Origin: Candidatus Binatia bacterium
Lineage (GTDB): Bacteria; Desulfobacterota; Binatia; UBA1149; JAJCZL01
Direction of reading: 5' to 3'
Assembly: GCA_028278325.1 (NCBI GenBank)
Contig: JANQEO010000445.1
Coordinates: forward strand, 1-42,000
Length of the DNA stretch: 42,000 nucleotides
Below are positions 19,446 through 27,684 of this stretch, piece after piece. The position numbers and the translations under genes were made by a program. Below the pieces are notes generated by a model. It was not told where the DNA came from. It worked only from the letters and a program-made list of their open reading frames with translations, and made no database searches. The number at the start of each line of letters is the position of its first letter. Position 1 is the stretch's first letter.

Positions 19446-20151
19446 TTTGCGCTTCCATCAGTTGAGAGATGCCCGTCCAAGCCAAGTCGGCCATAGAGTC
19501 CAGCACGTTCTTGGAGAAGGTCACTCCCTCGGCCGTTCCCTGCAGCTCTATGAACTCCCTCTCTGAAGTCATGACCACGTTCATGTCGACCTCGGCACGG
19601 GAATCCTCCTCGTAGCAAAGGTCGAGTATCGGCGTGCCGTCGACCACCCCGACGCTCACCGCCGCAACGCCGGTGGTCAACGGCTCGCGCTCGATCGTCC
19701 CGGCTTCCAACAAACCGCGGCAGGCCAGAGCCAGTGCTACATAGGCCCCGGTGATCGCTGCGGTGCGGGTGCCTCCGTCGGCCTGTATGACGTCGCAGTC
19801 GAGTTTGACGGTGCGCTCGCCGAGGGCCTGCATGTCGACAACAGCGCGGATACTACGGCCGATGAGGCGCTGGATCTCCATCGTGCGCCCTCCGACCTTG
19901 CCGCGGGCGGCCTCCCTGTCCATGCGCGTATCGGTAGAGCGCGGCAGCATCCCGTACTCGGCGGTCACCCAGCCGCGGCCCTGATCGGCAAGAAAGCGCG
20001 GGACCCCCTCCTCGACCGAGGCCGTGCAGATGACCCGTGTACGGCCCATCGCTATCAAGGCCGAGCCTTCGGCCGAATCGATGAAGCCGGGGGTGATTTC
20101 CACCTGCCTCAGATGGTCGGGGGCGCGCCCGTCATGTCTCCTGATCGACAT
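19426..20151 (-). CDS. rph: Ribonuclease PH
   Basis: The ATG at 20151 gives 241 residues, the normal length; a longer frame to 20226 adds non-homologous residues. Core motifs are [69 protein letters not shown] (split by the window of conserved Arg and Gly residues) and the phosphate-binding [18 protein letters not shown]. RNase PH is a phosphorolytic 3'-to-5' exonuclease that trims tRNA 3' ends. It forms a minus-strand unit with rdgB and tRNA-Pro, a tRNA lacking encoded CCA. Confidence 0.96.
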   Translation of the reverse strand: MSIRRHDGRAPDHLRQVEITPGFIDSAEGSALIAMGRTRVICTASVEEGVPRFLADQGRGWVTAEYGMLPRSTDTRMDREAARGKVGGRTMEIQRLIGRSIRAVVDMQALGERTVKLDCDVIQADGGTRTAAITGAYVALALACRGLLEAGTIEREPLTTGVAAVSVGVVDGTPILDLCYEEDSRAEVDMNVVMTSEREFIELQGTAEGVTFSKNVLDSMADLAWTGISQLMEAQNAVLRG

Positions 20152-20357
20152 AGATGTCTCCAATCGCGATATGCGGCGGCAAGATTCCGACTTGCCTGCG
20201 TGCCACCACGTGATGCCCGGCGCCAAGCACTACCACGCACGGTGCCTGTCGACCAACAATGATGCTGACTGCGCATGTGCGTGGGCGGGCGCCGATCCCC
20301 AGCTACAACCAACGAAATCAAACAGTTGGCCGGTGCATTCGTGGTAGCAGCGTCAAG

Positions 20358-20386
20358 TTTCAAAGTGTTACTTTTGTATCTATAGC
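20358..20386 (+). promoter_or_regulatory. Candidate sigma-70 promoter before the sigma-54 activator gene
   Basis: An AT-rich island in otherwise GC-rich DNA holds TTTCAA (20358-20363), a 17-bp spacer and TATAGC (20381-20386). It lies 41 bp before the ATG at 20427. The match is weak, but the composition contrast supports a promoter. The gap between rph and this gene (20152-20426) holds no other gene. Confidence 0.35.
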
Positions 20387-20426
20387 GAATTTTTCAGCGC
20401 GACAATTACGACGCTGCAGAGGCCAG

Positions 20427-21419
20427 ATGGCAGACAAAGACCCAGAAATAGTAGGCACCCATTCGCTCATCCAGAAGCTCCATCACTTGATCACGAAGGT
20501 GTCGAAGACCGACTCGACGGTTCTGATCACTGGCGAGAGCGGCACGGGTAAGGAGTTGGTCGCGCGCAAGATCCACGAGCTGAGCGGGCGCAACGACCAG
20601 CCCTTCGTAGCCGTCAACTGCGGAACCATCCCCGGTGACCTGCTCGAGTCCGAGATGTTCGGACACCAAAAGGGCTCCTTCACCGGTGCCGTCGGCCATC
20701 GCCCCGGCATGTTCCAGCTCGCTCACAAGGGAACGATGTTCCTGGACGAGATCGGCGAGATGAACCCCATGATGCAGGTCAAGCTTCTGCGTGTGCTGCA
20801 GGACAAGGAGATCCGCCCGGTCGGCGCCGACATGCCCTTCCGTGTGGATGTGCGCGTGATCGCCGCCACCAACAAGGACCTGTCCGCCGAGGTAGAAGCC
20901 GGCCGCTTCCGCGAAGACCTATACTACCGCCTGCAGGTAGTGCCGATTCCGATTCCGCCCCTGCGTGAGCGGCGCTCCGATATTCCCACGCTCATCGAGC
21001 ATTTCCTGGAAAGACACAACGACAACCGCCCCTATCCCATCAGCATCTCCGAGGAGGCCATGGTGTTGTTGTGGGAGTATGACTGGCCCGGCAACATTCG
21101 AGAGCTCGAAAACGTGATCGAGCGCCTGGTCATCCTGTCGGACTCGCCCGTAGTCAGACCCGACGCCCTGCCCGCCAACATCCGCTCCTTCTTGTCGGAG
21201 AAGAAGATCCCGCGGCCCAAGCTGGCCGAGGAAGGCATGGATCTGAACGCCGCGGTGGAGGAGTTCGAGAACCGCATCATCGACGAAGCGCTTCGTCGTA
21301 CGAAGGGCAACAAGCAGGCGGCTGCGAGGCTGCTCGGTCTCAAGCGCACGACGCTGGTGGCCAAGCTGCGGCGCAAGCGTGACGCCGACTACCAGATGCC
21401 CCACTCCTACAATTACTGA
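20427..21419 (+). CDS. Sigma-54-dependent transcriptional activator without receiver domain
   Basis: Taken from the ATG at 20427 (330 residues), the protein starts directly with the AAA+ domain: Walker A GESGTGKE, the sigma-54 contact loop as GSFTGA (GAFTGA in most relatives), Walker [12 protein letters not shown], sensor [10 protein letters not shown], the R-finger region FREDLYYRL and sensor [18 protein letters not shown] Fis-type helix-turn-helix lies at the end ([20 protein letters not shown]). Lacking a regulatory N-terminus it resembles PspF and must be controlled in trans. The receiver protein 11 bp downstream is an obvious candidate. It would activate RNA polymerase at -24/-12 promoters. 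Confidence 0.92.
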   Translation: MADKDPEIVGTHSLIQKLHHLITKVSKTDSTVLITGESGTGKELVARKIHELSGRNDQPFVAVNCGTIPGDLLESEMFGHQKGSFTGAVGHRPGMFQLAHKGTMFLDEIGEMNPMMQVKLLRVLQDKEIRPVGADMPFRVDVRVIAATNKDLSAEVEAGRFREDLYYRLQVVPIPIPPLRERRSDIPTLIEHFLERHNDNRPYPISISEEAMVLLWEYDWPGNIRELENVIERLVILSDSPVVRPDALPANIRSFLSEKKIPRPKLAEEGMDLNAAVEEFENRIIDEALRRTKGNKQAAARLLGLKRTTLVAKLRRKRDADYQMPHSYNY

Positions 21420-21430
21420 GGACTGCCGAG

Positions 21431-21862
21431 ATGAGTGAAACGCAAGACAACGGCAAACCCGTGGTGCTCATCGTCGACGACGACACAGACGCGTCGCGCG
21501 CCGTGGTTCGCCTTCTACAGAAGTACAATTACGAGCTGCTGACCGCCGCCGGCGGCGTGGAAGCCCTCGACATCCTGGCCAAGCAGGACGTCGACATCCT
21601 GGTCCTGGACGTCATGATGCCCGACATGACCGGCCTGGAGGTCTGCGAGAAGCTTCGACAGCAGCAAAGGTTCGCCGACCTACCCATCATCTTGCTCACG
21701 GGTCTCGACGACTTCGAAACCCGCCATGCCGGCATGAAGCTGGGCGTGAGCGAGTTCTTGTGCAAGCCGTTCCCGCATCAGGAACTGGTCAGCAGAATCG
21801 ACGCTCAACTCCGCGTGCGCAAGCTGTCCAAAGAGATCGAGAGCGCCCAGAGTCAGCTCTAG
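21431..21862 (+). CDS. Stand-alone response regulator receiver protein
   Basis: A 143-residue CheY-like protein. The acidic pocket is VLIVDDDTD, the phospho-acceptor Asp is in ILVLDVMMPDMTG, the switch Thr in IILLTGLDD and the Lys in LCKPF. There is no output domain, only a short helical tail (SKEIESAQSQL) that could form a coiled coil. It begins 11 bp after the sigma-54 activator, suggesting a split NtrC-type system. No kinase is adjacent. Confidence 0.92.
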   Translation: MSETQDNGKPVVLIVDDDTDASRAVVRLLQKYNYELLTAAGGVEALDILAKQDVDILVLDVMMPDMTGLEVCEKLRQQQRFADLPIILLTGLDDFETRHAGMKLGVSEFLCKPFPHQELVSRIDAQLRVRKLSKEIESAQSQL

Positions 21863-21870
21863 CCGCCCGC

Positions 21871-22752
21871 TCAGGAAGACAAGAAGCCTAGGATAGAGCC
21901 GTTCACCTCGGAGGGCTTTTCCTGGTGGACGAAGTGCCCGGCTTCTTCGACTATGACCTTGTCGAAGAAGCCCGCGAACATCACCTCCATCCCCTCGCAC
22001 AGCTCGGCCCCCATACACCCGTCGAAAGTTCCGTGAATGTGCTGTGACGGGACTTGTATCGGCGTGGTCAGGAAAAGGCCCTGGTCGGTCATCAACTCGG
22101 GGTTCTGGTGCTCCGGTTCGTACATCGCGTGATAGTAGTCCAACGCCGCCTTGAGGACGCCGGGCTTGGCCAAGGTCTCGATGGTATGAGCCATCGCTTC
22201 CTCGGGCATGTCCCATCCGGGCGACCAATCACGGCACAACCGCCGGATGAACTCGAAACCGTTGCCCGGAATCGCTGCCTCGGCCGCCGGCAGCAAAAAG
22301 AAGTACTGGTACCAGAACCTCTTTTGCTGAACGTAATCCTGGAAAGTCATCACCTCCATCAGCTTCGGGCTGTACGGGGTGGCAATCGTTACGAGTTTGC
22401 TGACACGCTCTGGTGCGAGCAACGCAGCCAGCAGAGCCGCAGCACCACCGAAGTCGTGACCGATGACGACGGCGCTGTCGGCACCGAGGGCCTCGATCAA
22501 GCCGAGCGCGTCTCGGCCCAGAGCAGCGGCCTGAGGACAACCATCATCCGGGATCTGACTAGGCGAGTAGCCCCGTAGATACGGCGCGGCAACACGGAAA
22601 CCGGCTTCGACCAACGCGGGAAACTGCTGGTGAAAGGTCCAGGGCGTGTCGGGAAAACCGTGGAGACACAGCGCCAGCGGCCCCTGCCCTTTGACGTACA
22701 CAGAGAACTCGAGGCCGTTGGCCTGGACTTGGATCAATTCGGCGTCGAGCAT
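21871..22752 (-). CDS. Alpha/beta hydrolase, epoxide hydrolase-like
   Basis: This 293-residue cytoplasmic enzyme has the oxyanion motif LHGFPDTPWTF, a nucleophile elbow GHDFGG in which the nucleophile is Asp (as in epoxide hydrolases and haloalkane dehalogenases), an acid in HGTFDGCMG and the catalytic His in EEAGHFVHQEKP. The cap contains several Tyr (FWYQYFF, DYYHAMY) of the kind that open epoxides. Its start is 16 bp after the stop of the secreted dockerin-like gene on the same strand, so the two may be cotranscribed. Confidence 0.85.
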   Translation of the reverse strand: MLDAELIQVQANGLEFSVYVKGQGPLALCLHGFPDTPWTFHQQFPALVEAGFRVAAPYLRGYSPSQIPDDGCPQAAALGRDALGLIEALGADSAVVIGHDFGGAAALLAALLAPERVSKLVTIATPYSPKLMEVMTFQDYVQQKRFWYQYFFLLPAAEAAIPGNGFEFIRRLCRDWSPGWDMPEEAMAHTIETLAKPGVLKAALDYYHAMYEPEHQNPELMTDQGLFLTTPIQVPSQHIHGTFDGCMGAELCEGMEVMFAGFFDKVIVEEAGHFVHQEKPSEVNGSILGFLSS

Positions 22753-22768
22753 CGGGGACCGGCCACTG

Positions 22769-23803
22769 TTAACAAGGCACGCAGTTCAATACCACCGGCT
22801 GGCCTACGCCGAACTGGAGCGCGAGCAAGGCATCGGTGGCGTTGGTATCGGTCGAGGAGTTGACGTCGCACACACACAGGGGACAACTGCCTGCGCCCAC
22901 GCCGGTCTGCAGCGTGATCAGTGCGTCGGTGGCGTTCACGTTGGTGTCGTTGTTGGCATCGCCACAGATGCCCTGGCCGAGGGAAGTGATCAGCGAGGCC
23001 AGACCCCAAGCACCGTTGAACGTGCCGGGCAAGCCATCGGTGAAATCCGTCGGCCCGAGCGGGGTGGCCGCACCCGTCTGATCATCGATGCTGTAGAGGC
23101 GGTCGAAAGAACCGATGAGGCCCAGTTCCTGGTCCCACGCCAGGCCTTCTATGCGAGTGCCCAGATCCCCGACCAGCGTCTCTCCTGCGTCGTTCATGTC
23201 GAGGATGTAGAGGTTGTTGTCGTCCACGGCATTGGGCTCTCCTGCGCCGAAAGGAACGCCTGCACCGTAGAGCAGCTCGTTGAGCGGATCGTAGGCCAGC
23301 CCCTCGATGATCACGTTACGAGAGGGCATGCCGACAGCCGCGCCGATACCCGTGTTCTCGTCGATGGTGATCAACGTGGTCCTGTGGGCCCCGAAATCGA
23401 TACTTGTCCCGTAGATGGTGCCGTCGGCCACGGCCAGGCCCTCAACGTTGGGAAAGCCTATGGGCGCCGCACCTACACGCGCTCCCTGTCCGCGGAAGAT
23501 GCCTTCGTGGGCGAACGCGACGAGGTAATAGTTGGCGGCCGATTCGAACTCGCTGCCGTGGAGAAGACCGTCGAGAAAGGCGAGGCCGAGTATGCTGAGC
23601 AGGGGACCGAAAACCGGGCCGGTGCTCAGAACCGAGCTGTCCCCGGCCAAGTTGAGCAGGAGTTGGAAGTTGTCGGGCGGAGGACTCGAGACGCGGTACT
23701 GGGTTGCATATATCCGGTCACTGGACTGACCGAACGCGCTAGCAGCGGTGAGGCACGACAAGGCGACGGCCGAGACGAGCGTCCTGAGGAACAGGCGGCG
23801 CAT
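22769..23803 (-). CDS. Secreted propeller-like protein with C-terminal dockerin-like module
   Basis: The 344-residue protein has a signal peptide ending near AFG-QSSD. Residues about 30-270 contain propeller-like repeats (VEGLAVADGTIYGTS, IEGLAYDPLNELLYG, IEGLAWDQELGLIGS). The last 66 residues are a dockerin-like module: loop 1 DANNDTNVNATD, a C-x-x-C-x-C insert, loop 2 DVNSSTDTNATD, then FGVG and a CxxC end. It aligns without gaps with the N-terminal module of the protein at 7809-8480, about 38 of 66 residues identical. The role is probably cell-surface or extracellular attachment; the partner is unknown. Confidence 0.8.
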   Translation of the reverse strand: MRRLFLRTLVSAVALSCLTAASAFGQSSDRIYATQYRVSSPPPDNFQLLLNLAGDSSVLSTGPVFGPLLSILGLAFLDGLLHGSEFESAANYYLVAFAHEGIFRGQGARVGAAPIGFPNVEGLAVADGTIYGTSIDFGAHRTTLITIDENTGIGAAVGMPSRNVIIEGLAYDPLNELLYGAGVPFGAGEPNAVDDNNLYILDMNDAGETLVGDLGTRIEGLAWDQELGLIGSFDRLYSIDDQTGAATPLGPTDFTDGLPGTFNGAWGLASLITSLGQGICGDANNDTNVNATDALITLQTGVGAGSCPLCVCDVNSSTDTNATDALLALQFGVGQPVVLNCVPC

Positions 23804-24106
23804 GACGATGCGCGCGAGGCTATCTCGGCGTTTGGGTTCTTACCAGGAAGGCCCGGCGCCGCCGGCTTCCGGGGGATGAAAACCGGCGGCGAACCGGGTT
23901 CGGAAGTCGCGCGCGCATCCACCGACTGGCCCGGCCGGTTCGAGGAGGGGCGCTCCCGGTCCGGGGCAATCACCGCGTGGGGAGGAGACTAGCGCGGCGA
24001 GGCTTCCGCCAGCTCATCTGGCTGTATCCTCAAGCCTGGCGCCGGATTCCACGCGCGACAAGCCCGACCAGGACCCTAGGACGGCGGTCTTAACCCGATC
24101 GGGCGG
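23804..24106. other. Intergenic region without recognisable features
   Basis: About 300 bp of GC-rich sequence between two minus-strand genes. It should hold the promoter of the gene ending at 22769, but no clear -35/-10, terminator or repeat was found. Confidence 0.4.
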
Positions 24107-24859
24107 TCAGGCGTCGGATACGTCCGGAGAAGCCTGAAACCGGCGTCTACCAAGCATCTGAGCGCCTGCCAGAGTCAGGGTGAGCAGCGCCAGGCCGGCC
24201 AGGAAAGAAAGCCCGGCAGCGAAGGCCCAGCGGCCCGTGTCGTCCGGGAAGCGCTCGGGGAACTGGCCGATCAGCAGGAAAACATCATCGTGGCGCAGCC
24301 GCATCGCCTGGTCAGCGATCGTTCCATCCAAAGCCCAAACCCACACACCGCTGATCAATATCGATCCCAATTCATAGAAGTCGCCGAACAGGCTGACCGC
24401 CGGCGCCACGTAGAGAACCGCGCCTACACCGGTCAAGACGGCGCTGACACGGCCGGCCGCTGCAACCGAGACGAAGGAAGCGAAGAGCAAGGTTAGAACG
24501 AACGGTGCGTAGACCGTCGCCACGTAGACGAAGTCGGAACCATGAGTATCGAAACCGCTCAAGCGCCCGGCATACTCGCCGCCGGCTTGCACGAACGGGA
24601 ACACTGCCGCCAGTAGATCTCCGCCGTAGATGCGGGCGATCTCTAGCTCGGAGACGCTCCCTCCGGTGGCCAGGCAGCCGAAGGCGTGGAGCAGCTCGTG
24701 CAACGGTACGTAAACAACCCAGGCAAATATGGCCGAGGCGAACAAGGAGGCGATCGAGACCCACTCGTTGCCTTCACGGTCGAGCACCGCCTGCATCGCC
24801 GCCAGGACCTCCTCGAAGGCCCGCCGCCACGGTGCACCCAAGAGGTGTAACACCCGCAT
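24107..24859 (-). CDS. Polytopic membrane protein with HExxH zinc-protease motif
   Basis: The ATG at 24859 gives 250 residues. A frame from 24910 would run through an 11-bp tandem repeat and is less likely. A first hydrophobic helix (SIASLFASAIFAWVVYVPL) leads directly into HELLH (54-58), as in intramembrane or membrane-bound zinc peptidases. At least three more membrane segments follow (VATVYAPFVLTLLFASF, SAVLTGVGAVLYVAPAV, FAAGLSFLAGLALLTLTL). A later acidic site (FYELGS) could supply a third ligand. It is transcribed divergently from the exosortase H gene, so a role in processing sorted proteins is attractive but inferred. No family name is certain. Confidence 0.75.
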   Translation of the reverse strand: MRVLHLLGAPWRRAFEEVLAAMQAVLDREGNEWVSIASLFASAIFAWVVYVPLHELLHAFGCLATGGSVSELEIARIYGGDLLAAVFPFVQAGGEYAGRLSGFDTHGSDFVYVATVYAPFVLTLLFASFVSVAAAGRVSAVLTGVGAVLYVAPAVSLFGDFYELGSILISGVWVWALDGTIADQAMRLRHDDVFLLIGQFPERFPDDTGRWAFAAGLSFLAGLALLTLTLAGAQMLGRRRFQASPDVSDA

Positions 24860-24893
24860 CTGAGCGCCGAAGGTTAGACCGCGGCACGCACTT

Positions 24894-24926
24894 CGGCAAC
24901 GCATCGGCAACCCATCGGCAACGCAT
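24894..24926. repeat. Three 11-bp tandem repeats in the divergent promoter region
   Basis: CGGCAACGCAT (24894), CGGCAACCCAT (24905) and CGGCAACGCAT (24916) are contiguous. They sit between the HExxH protein gene and the exosortase gene. The 11-bp period matches a DNA helical turn, as in regulator-binding arrays. Confidence 0.6.
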
Positions 24927-25076
24927 CAGAAGGACCCGCCGTACGTTGTTGCCTGCAAACGGGCGGGCTTGCCTTGACGTGGGAGCGCATGAACACTCAC
25001 TATTCTCGTCCGGGAGGAACCCCTCATCACAGAGCGTCTCAAACAGCTCGCACCCGCCATCGTATTCGGGGCTACC

Positions 25077-25532
25077 ATGGCCCTGGGCGGAGCCGTGTTG
25101 CTCAACCAATCCGTCCAGGATGGTCCTCTCAACTCCTATACGATGGTGATCGCCAACCTCAGCCGGCTGATGGTCGAGGTCACGGGGGTGGACATCATCC
25201 AGAACGAGCGAGTGCTGGCGTCGCCGATCACCGGCTTCGCGATGCGCGTCGACAACGACTGCAACGGCATGTGGGCCCATCTGATTCTTCTCGCAAGCAT
25301 CCTTGCCTACCCGGCGACCTGGAAAGAGCGGGCCATAGGAATCGTGGCCGGCCAGGCCATCCTTTACTTCATCAACATCTTTCGCGTGGCCAGCCTGTTC
25401 TTCATCGGGGTTTATTCTCCGTCGATCTTCCGGGCGGCTCACATATACGTCTGGCAGTTCTTGATCATCGGCTTTGCCCTCGTGCTCCTCTTCGTGTGGG
25501 TGGAAAGGTTCGTGCATGAGCGACCGGCCTAG
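25077..25532 (+). CDS. xrtH: Exosortase H (XrtH)
   Basis: An integral membrane transpeptidase-like enzyme of the exosortase/archaeosortase superfamily. The catalytic Cys is in DNDCNGMWAH (Cys62 counted from the ATG at 25077), the Arg in INIFRVASLF (Arg103) and the His in RAAHIYVWQ (His122). It is short and ends soon after the His, as XrtH does. The convergent gene at 26303-26707 ends in PTLSEWG, the XrtH recognition motif. The ATG at 25077 removes part of the first membrane helix. Upstream codons from 25026 (ATC) preceded by GGGAGG at 25012-25017 would give an N-terminus with Arg and Lys before the helix, so the true start may be non-canonical. Confidence 0.88.
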   Translation: MALGGAVLLNQSVQDGPLNSYTMVIANLSRLMVEVTGVDIIQNERVLASPITGFAMRVDNDCNGMWAHLILLASILAYPATWKERAIGIVAGQAILYFINIFRVASLFFIGVYSPSIFRAAHIYVWQFLIIGFALVLLFVWVERFVHERPA

Positions 25533-26151
25533 CCTGACAAGGACCGCGCTGAAGTTCATCGCCATCCTGGCGGTGTCCTTGGCTACCTGGGCGGTCCTGA
25601 TCGCACCGCTCTACGACACCGCCGTCTCGGTCGTTGCCGGCCAGGTGCTCAGGCGACTGGAGTCCCCGCGCATGACGGCGGGGATCGGCGTCGACGGCGC
25701 CCACACGGTGATCGCCCATACGGACGAGTTCGCATCGCGCGTCCCGGTTCAACGTCTCGAACTCAGAACCCACCACAACAACGCCCCACTGCTCCTGGCC
25801 CTGATGCTGTCCACACCTGGAATGGTGTGGGCGAAAAGAAAGACAGCCCTGATGATAGGGTTCGGGCTGCTCGCGCTGACCCACGTGGGCCACTTCATGC
25901 TCACCGTGCAGATGCACTACGCCTTCTTCAACGTCGGTCCTTATGAGGTCACCGACTTGAGCTACTTCGGCAAGGGTTTTCTCGAGAGCCTGGACAACCC
26001 GGCCCAGACCGCGAAGTTCCTGGTCGGCTACGCCCAGTCCTTTTACACCCACGTCGGACGCAGGCTGATCCCCGTGCTTCTTTGGATCATCCTGTGCTGG
26101 AGTGAGTTGACCGCCCAGGCCCGAGCACTGAAGGCGCCCGCCGCGTCTTAG
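25516..26151 (+). CDS. Exosortase H-associated membrane protein
   Basis: From the ATG at 25516 (17-bp overlap with xrtH) the product has 211 residues. It has a membrane helix near the N-terminus (ALKFIAILAVSLATWAVLIA), a roughly 70-residue extracytoplasmic part containing ELRTHHNNAPLLLAL, a second hydrophobic pair (ALMIGFGLLALTHVGHFML) and a final helix (RRLIPVLLWIILCW). Proteins of this plan are known to sit next to xrtH. Its role is unknown. Histidines cluster in the loops (HHNN, HVGHFM, HYAFF). Confidence 0.8.
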   Translation: MSDRPSLTRTALKFIAILAVSLATWAVLIAPLYDTAVSVVAGQVLRRLESPRMTAGIGVDGAHTVIAHTDEFASRVPVQRLELRTHHNNAPLLLALMLSTPGMVWAKRKTALMIGFGLLALTHVGHFMLTVQMHYAFFNVGPYEVTDLSYFGKGFLESLDNPAQTAKFLVGYAQSFYTHVGRRLIPVLLWIILCWSELTAQARALKAPAAS

Positions 26152-26197
26152 CCGACGGACGGCTAGTGATCCCAACTAGCGGCGCATACCGCGCCAC

Positions 26198-26241
26198 AAA
26201 AAAAGCGGCGCATCGCTTCAGAACCTAGCGATACGCCGCTT
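26198..26241 (-). terminator. Rho-independent terminator of the IPTL-CTERM gene
   Basis: On the minus strand an 8-bp plus 6-bp stem (AAGCGGCG ... CGCCGCTT, one internal mismatch) closes a 9-base loop at 26218-26226 and runs straight into a T-tract (A-run at 26198-26204 on the plus strand). It lies between the convergent stops at 26151 and 26303. A smaller perfect hairpin (GCTAGT/ACTAGC) is at 26162-26180. Confidence 0.75.
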
Positions 26242-26302
26242 CGATGACTGTCTGGCCCGGGCCGGCGCCTTCTCGATGGCAACCGGCCTCGGTGCTCGCC
26301 TG

Positions 26303-26707
26303 TTATTTGTATCTTACCGGTATCTCCTGACGCCTACGACGCAGGTAGATCACGCCGCCGAACATCAACACCGACATGCCCATAATGCCCCACTCTGACA
26401 ACGTGGGTACGGGATCACACACACACATGGGTCCCATGTCGACACATGCCAGCCCGGGAGGGCACCCTCCGTAGCAGAGAGGCGGGCCTTCAACGTCGCC
26501 GCAAGCCATGGGAGCCGGAACGCACTCGCACAGCACTCCACCCGGTGGGCCCGGATAGTCGACGTCGACACACATCTCGCCCGGCGGACACTCGCCTCCG
26601 CAGGTGGGCGCGTCGGCCAGCGCGCAGGGCGGCGCAGCAGAGGCCTGGCCGGGTAACAATACCAAGGCACCCAGTAGAAGGACTGGTAGAAAGATGAACT
26701 GTTTCAC
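26303..26707 (-). CDS. Cysteine-rich IPTL-CTERM protein, XrtH substrate
   Basis: The start is GTG at 26707, preceded by an AGGAGG-like site; it gives 134 residues and a textbook signal peptide (FIFLPVLLLGALVLLPGQASA). Two cysteine modules follow: CGGECPPGEMCVDVD with CEC, and CYGGCPPGLACVDMG with CVC. The end is an IPTL-CTERM sorting signal: PVPTLSEWGIMGM, a hydrophobic helix (SVLMFGGVIYL) and a basic cluster RRRR. XrtH is expected to cut and process the protein at this signal during export to the cell surface. A small secreted protein with disulphide-stabilised modules; function unknown. Confidence 0.88.
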   Translation of the reverse strand: MKQFIFLPVLLLGALVLLPGQASAAPPCALADAPTCGGECPPGEMCVDVDYPGPPGGVLCECVPAPMACGDVEGPPLCYGGCPPGLACVDMGPMCVCDPVPTLSEWGIMGMSVLMFGGVIYLRRRRQEIPVRYK

Positions 26708-27180
26708 AGCGGCTCCCTCCTCCCTATCCCCCCGAACGGGGTCAGGGTTTCGCTGGTAATCTGCCTGAACGCTTACTATAGCGGCCTCCGCCTCGTCAAG
26801 GGTGTACGGTAACTCGAGAACCGCTCCCCGCAGGCCGGGTGAGGCCAAGATAGGCCCGGCATGGGCCAGAGCCGGTTTCTTGCCGCGCTCAGAACTCGCC
26901 CCCTATGGGGGTGTGGCCGGAAAAGAGTCGACGGAGAGTTAGGGGCGACGCTGCGCGCCCATGCAGCCCGTCTAATCTAAAGTAGCACTAGAGATCTGGT
27001 TCCAAGACGCCTGAGAATCAACGACCGAACCCCGGCGGCCCATTCTCGCTGCCGCGACGACCAAGCCGGGGCAAGATATTCGCCTTTGCTTTGCCGGCCG
27101 GCCTTCGGGATAAAGCGCGAGAAGCTGACTCGAAGCCCTCGGGTCATGCCCCTAAATTCATCTACGGAGAAGCAGTATCG
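26708..27180. other. Divergent intergenic region between IPTL-CTERM gene and tpx
   Basis: About 470 bp without a convincing gene. It must hold the promoters of both flanking genes. Seen here: the GTG-linked ribosome site at about 26712-26724, a CCCCC-TAT-GGGGG hairpin at 26899-26911, and a TTGAC plus TATAGT pair upstream of the IPTL gene whose spacing is too short for a normal sigma-70 promoter. Confidence 0.4.
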
Positions 27181-27684
27181 ATGGCCAGCGTTACGTTGAG
27201 AGGAAACCCCTGCAACCTTAGTGGATCCATGCCGAACGTCGGCGAAGCCGCCCCCGACTTCGAGCTCACCAAATCCGACCTTTCGTCGGTCAGCCTCGCG
27301 GAGCTGGCAGGCAAGACCAAAGTGCTGGTCATCGTGCCCAGCCTCGACACACCTGTGTGCCAGACCGAGACCCGCAAGTTCAACGAACAAGCAGGCTCCC
27401 TACCGGACACCGAGGTGTTGGTGATCAGCTCCGACCTTCCCTTCGCCCAGAAGAGATTCTGCGAGACCGAGGACCTGTCTTCGGTGACCGCCGCGTCCGA
27501 CGTGCGCGACCGCGGTTTCGGTGAACGATACGGCGTGGCGATCGCCGACGGGCCTCTCAAAGGTGTTACAGCGCGGGCGGTGTTCGTGGTCGACGGCGAC
27601 AACAAGGTCACGTACGCGGAGCTAGTCCCCGAGATCGGCCAGGAGCCCGATTACGACGCAGCCCTGGCCGCCGCCAAGGGCTGA
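27181..27684 (+). CDS. tpx: Thiol peroxidase (Tpx)
   Basis: The ATG at 27181 gives 167 residues, the normal Tpx length. The N-terminus (VTLRGNPCNLSGSMPNVGE) is diagnostic. The peroxidatic Cys60 sits in PSLDTPVCQTETRKF and the resolving Cys94 in QKRFCETED, the spacing of atypical 2-Cys peroxiredoxins. It reduces hydrogen peroxide and alkyl hydroperoxides using thioredoxin. It stands alone between a divergent and a convergent neighbour. Confidence 0.96.
   Translation: MASVTLRGNPCNLSGSMPNVGEAAPDFELTKSDLSSVSLAELAGKTKVLVIVPSLDTPVCQTETRKFNEQAGSLPDTEVLVISSDLPFAQKRFCETEDLSSVTAASDVRDRGFGERYGVAIADGPLKGVTARAVFVVDGDNKVTYAELVPEIGQEPDYDAALAAAKG

Noticed and set aside
20152..20240. Possible -24/-12 promoter on the minus strand before rph
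   Set aside because: GG-N10-GC is present but the flanking bases do not match TGGCAC or TTGCA.
22646..23992. 448-residue plus-strand open frame
   Set aside because: It lies opposite the secreted dockerin-like gene, which has a signal peptide and clear modules; the plus frame has no recognisable domain.
26708..26800. TTGAC plus TATAGT pair as promoter for the IPTL-CTERM gene
   Set aside because: The two elements are only about 13-15 bp apart, too close for a standard sigma-70 promoter.
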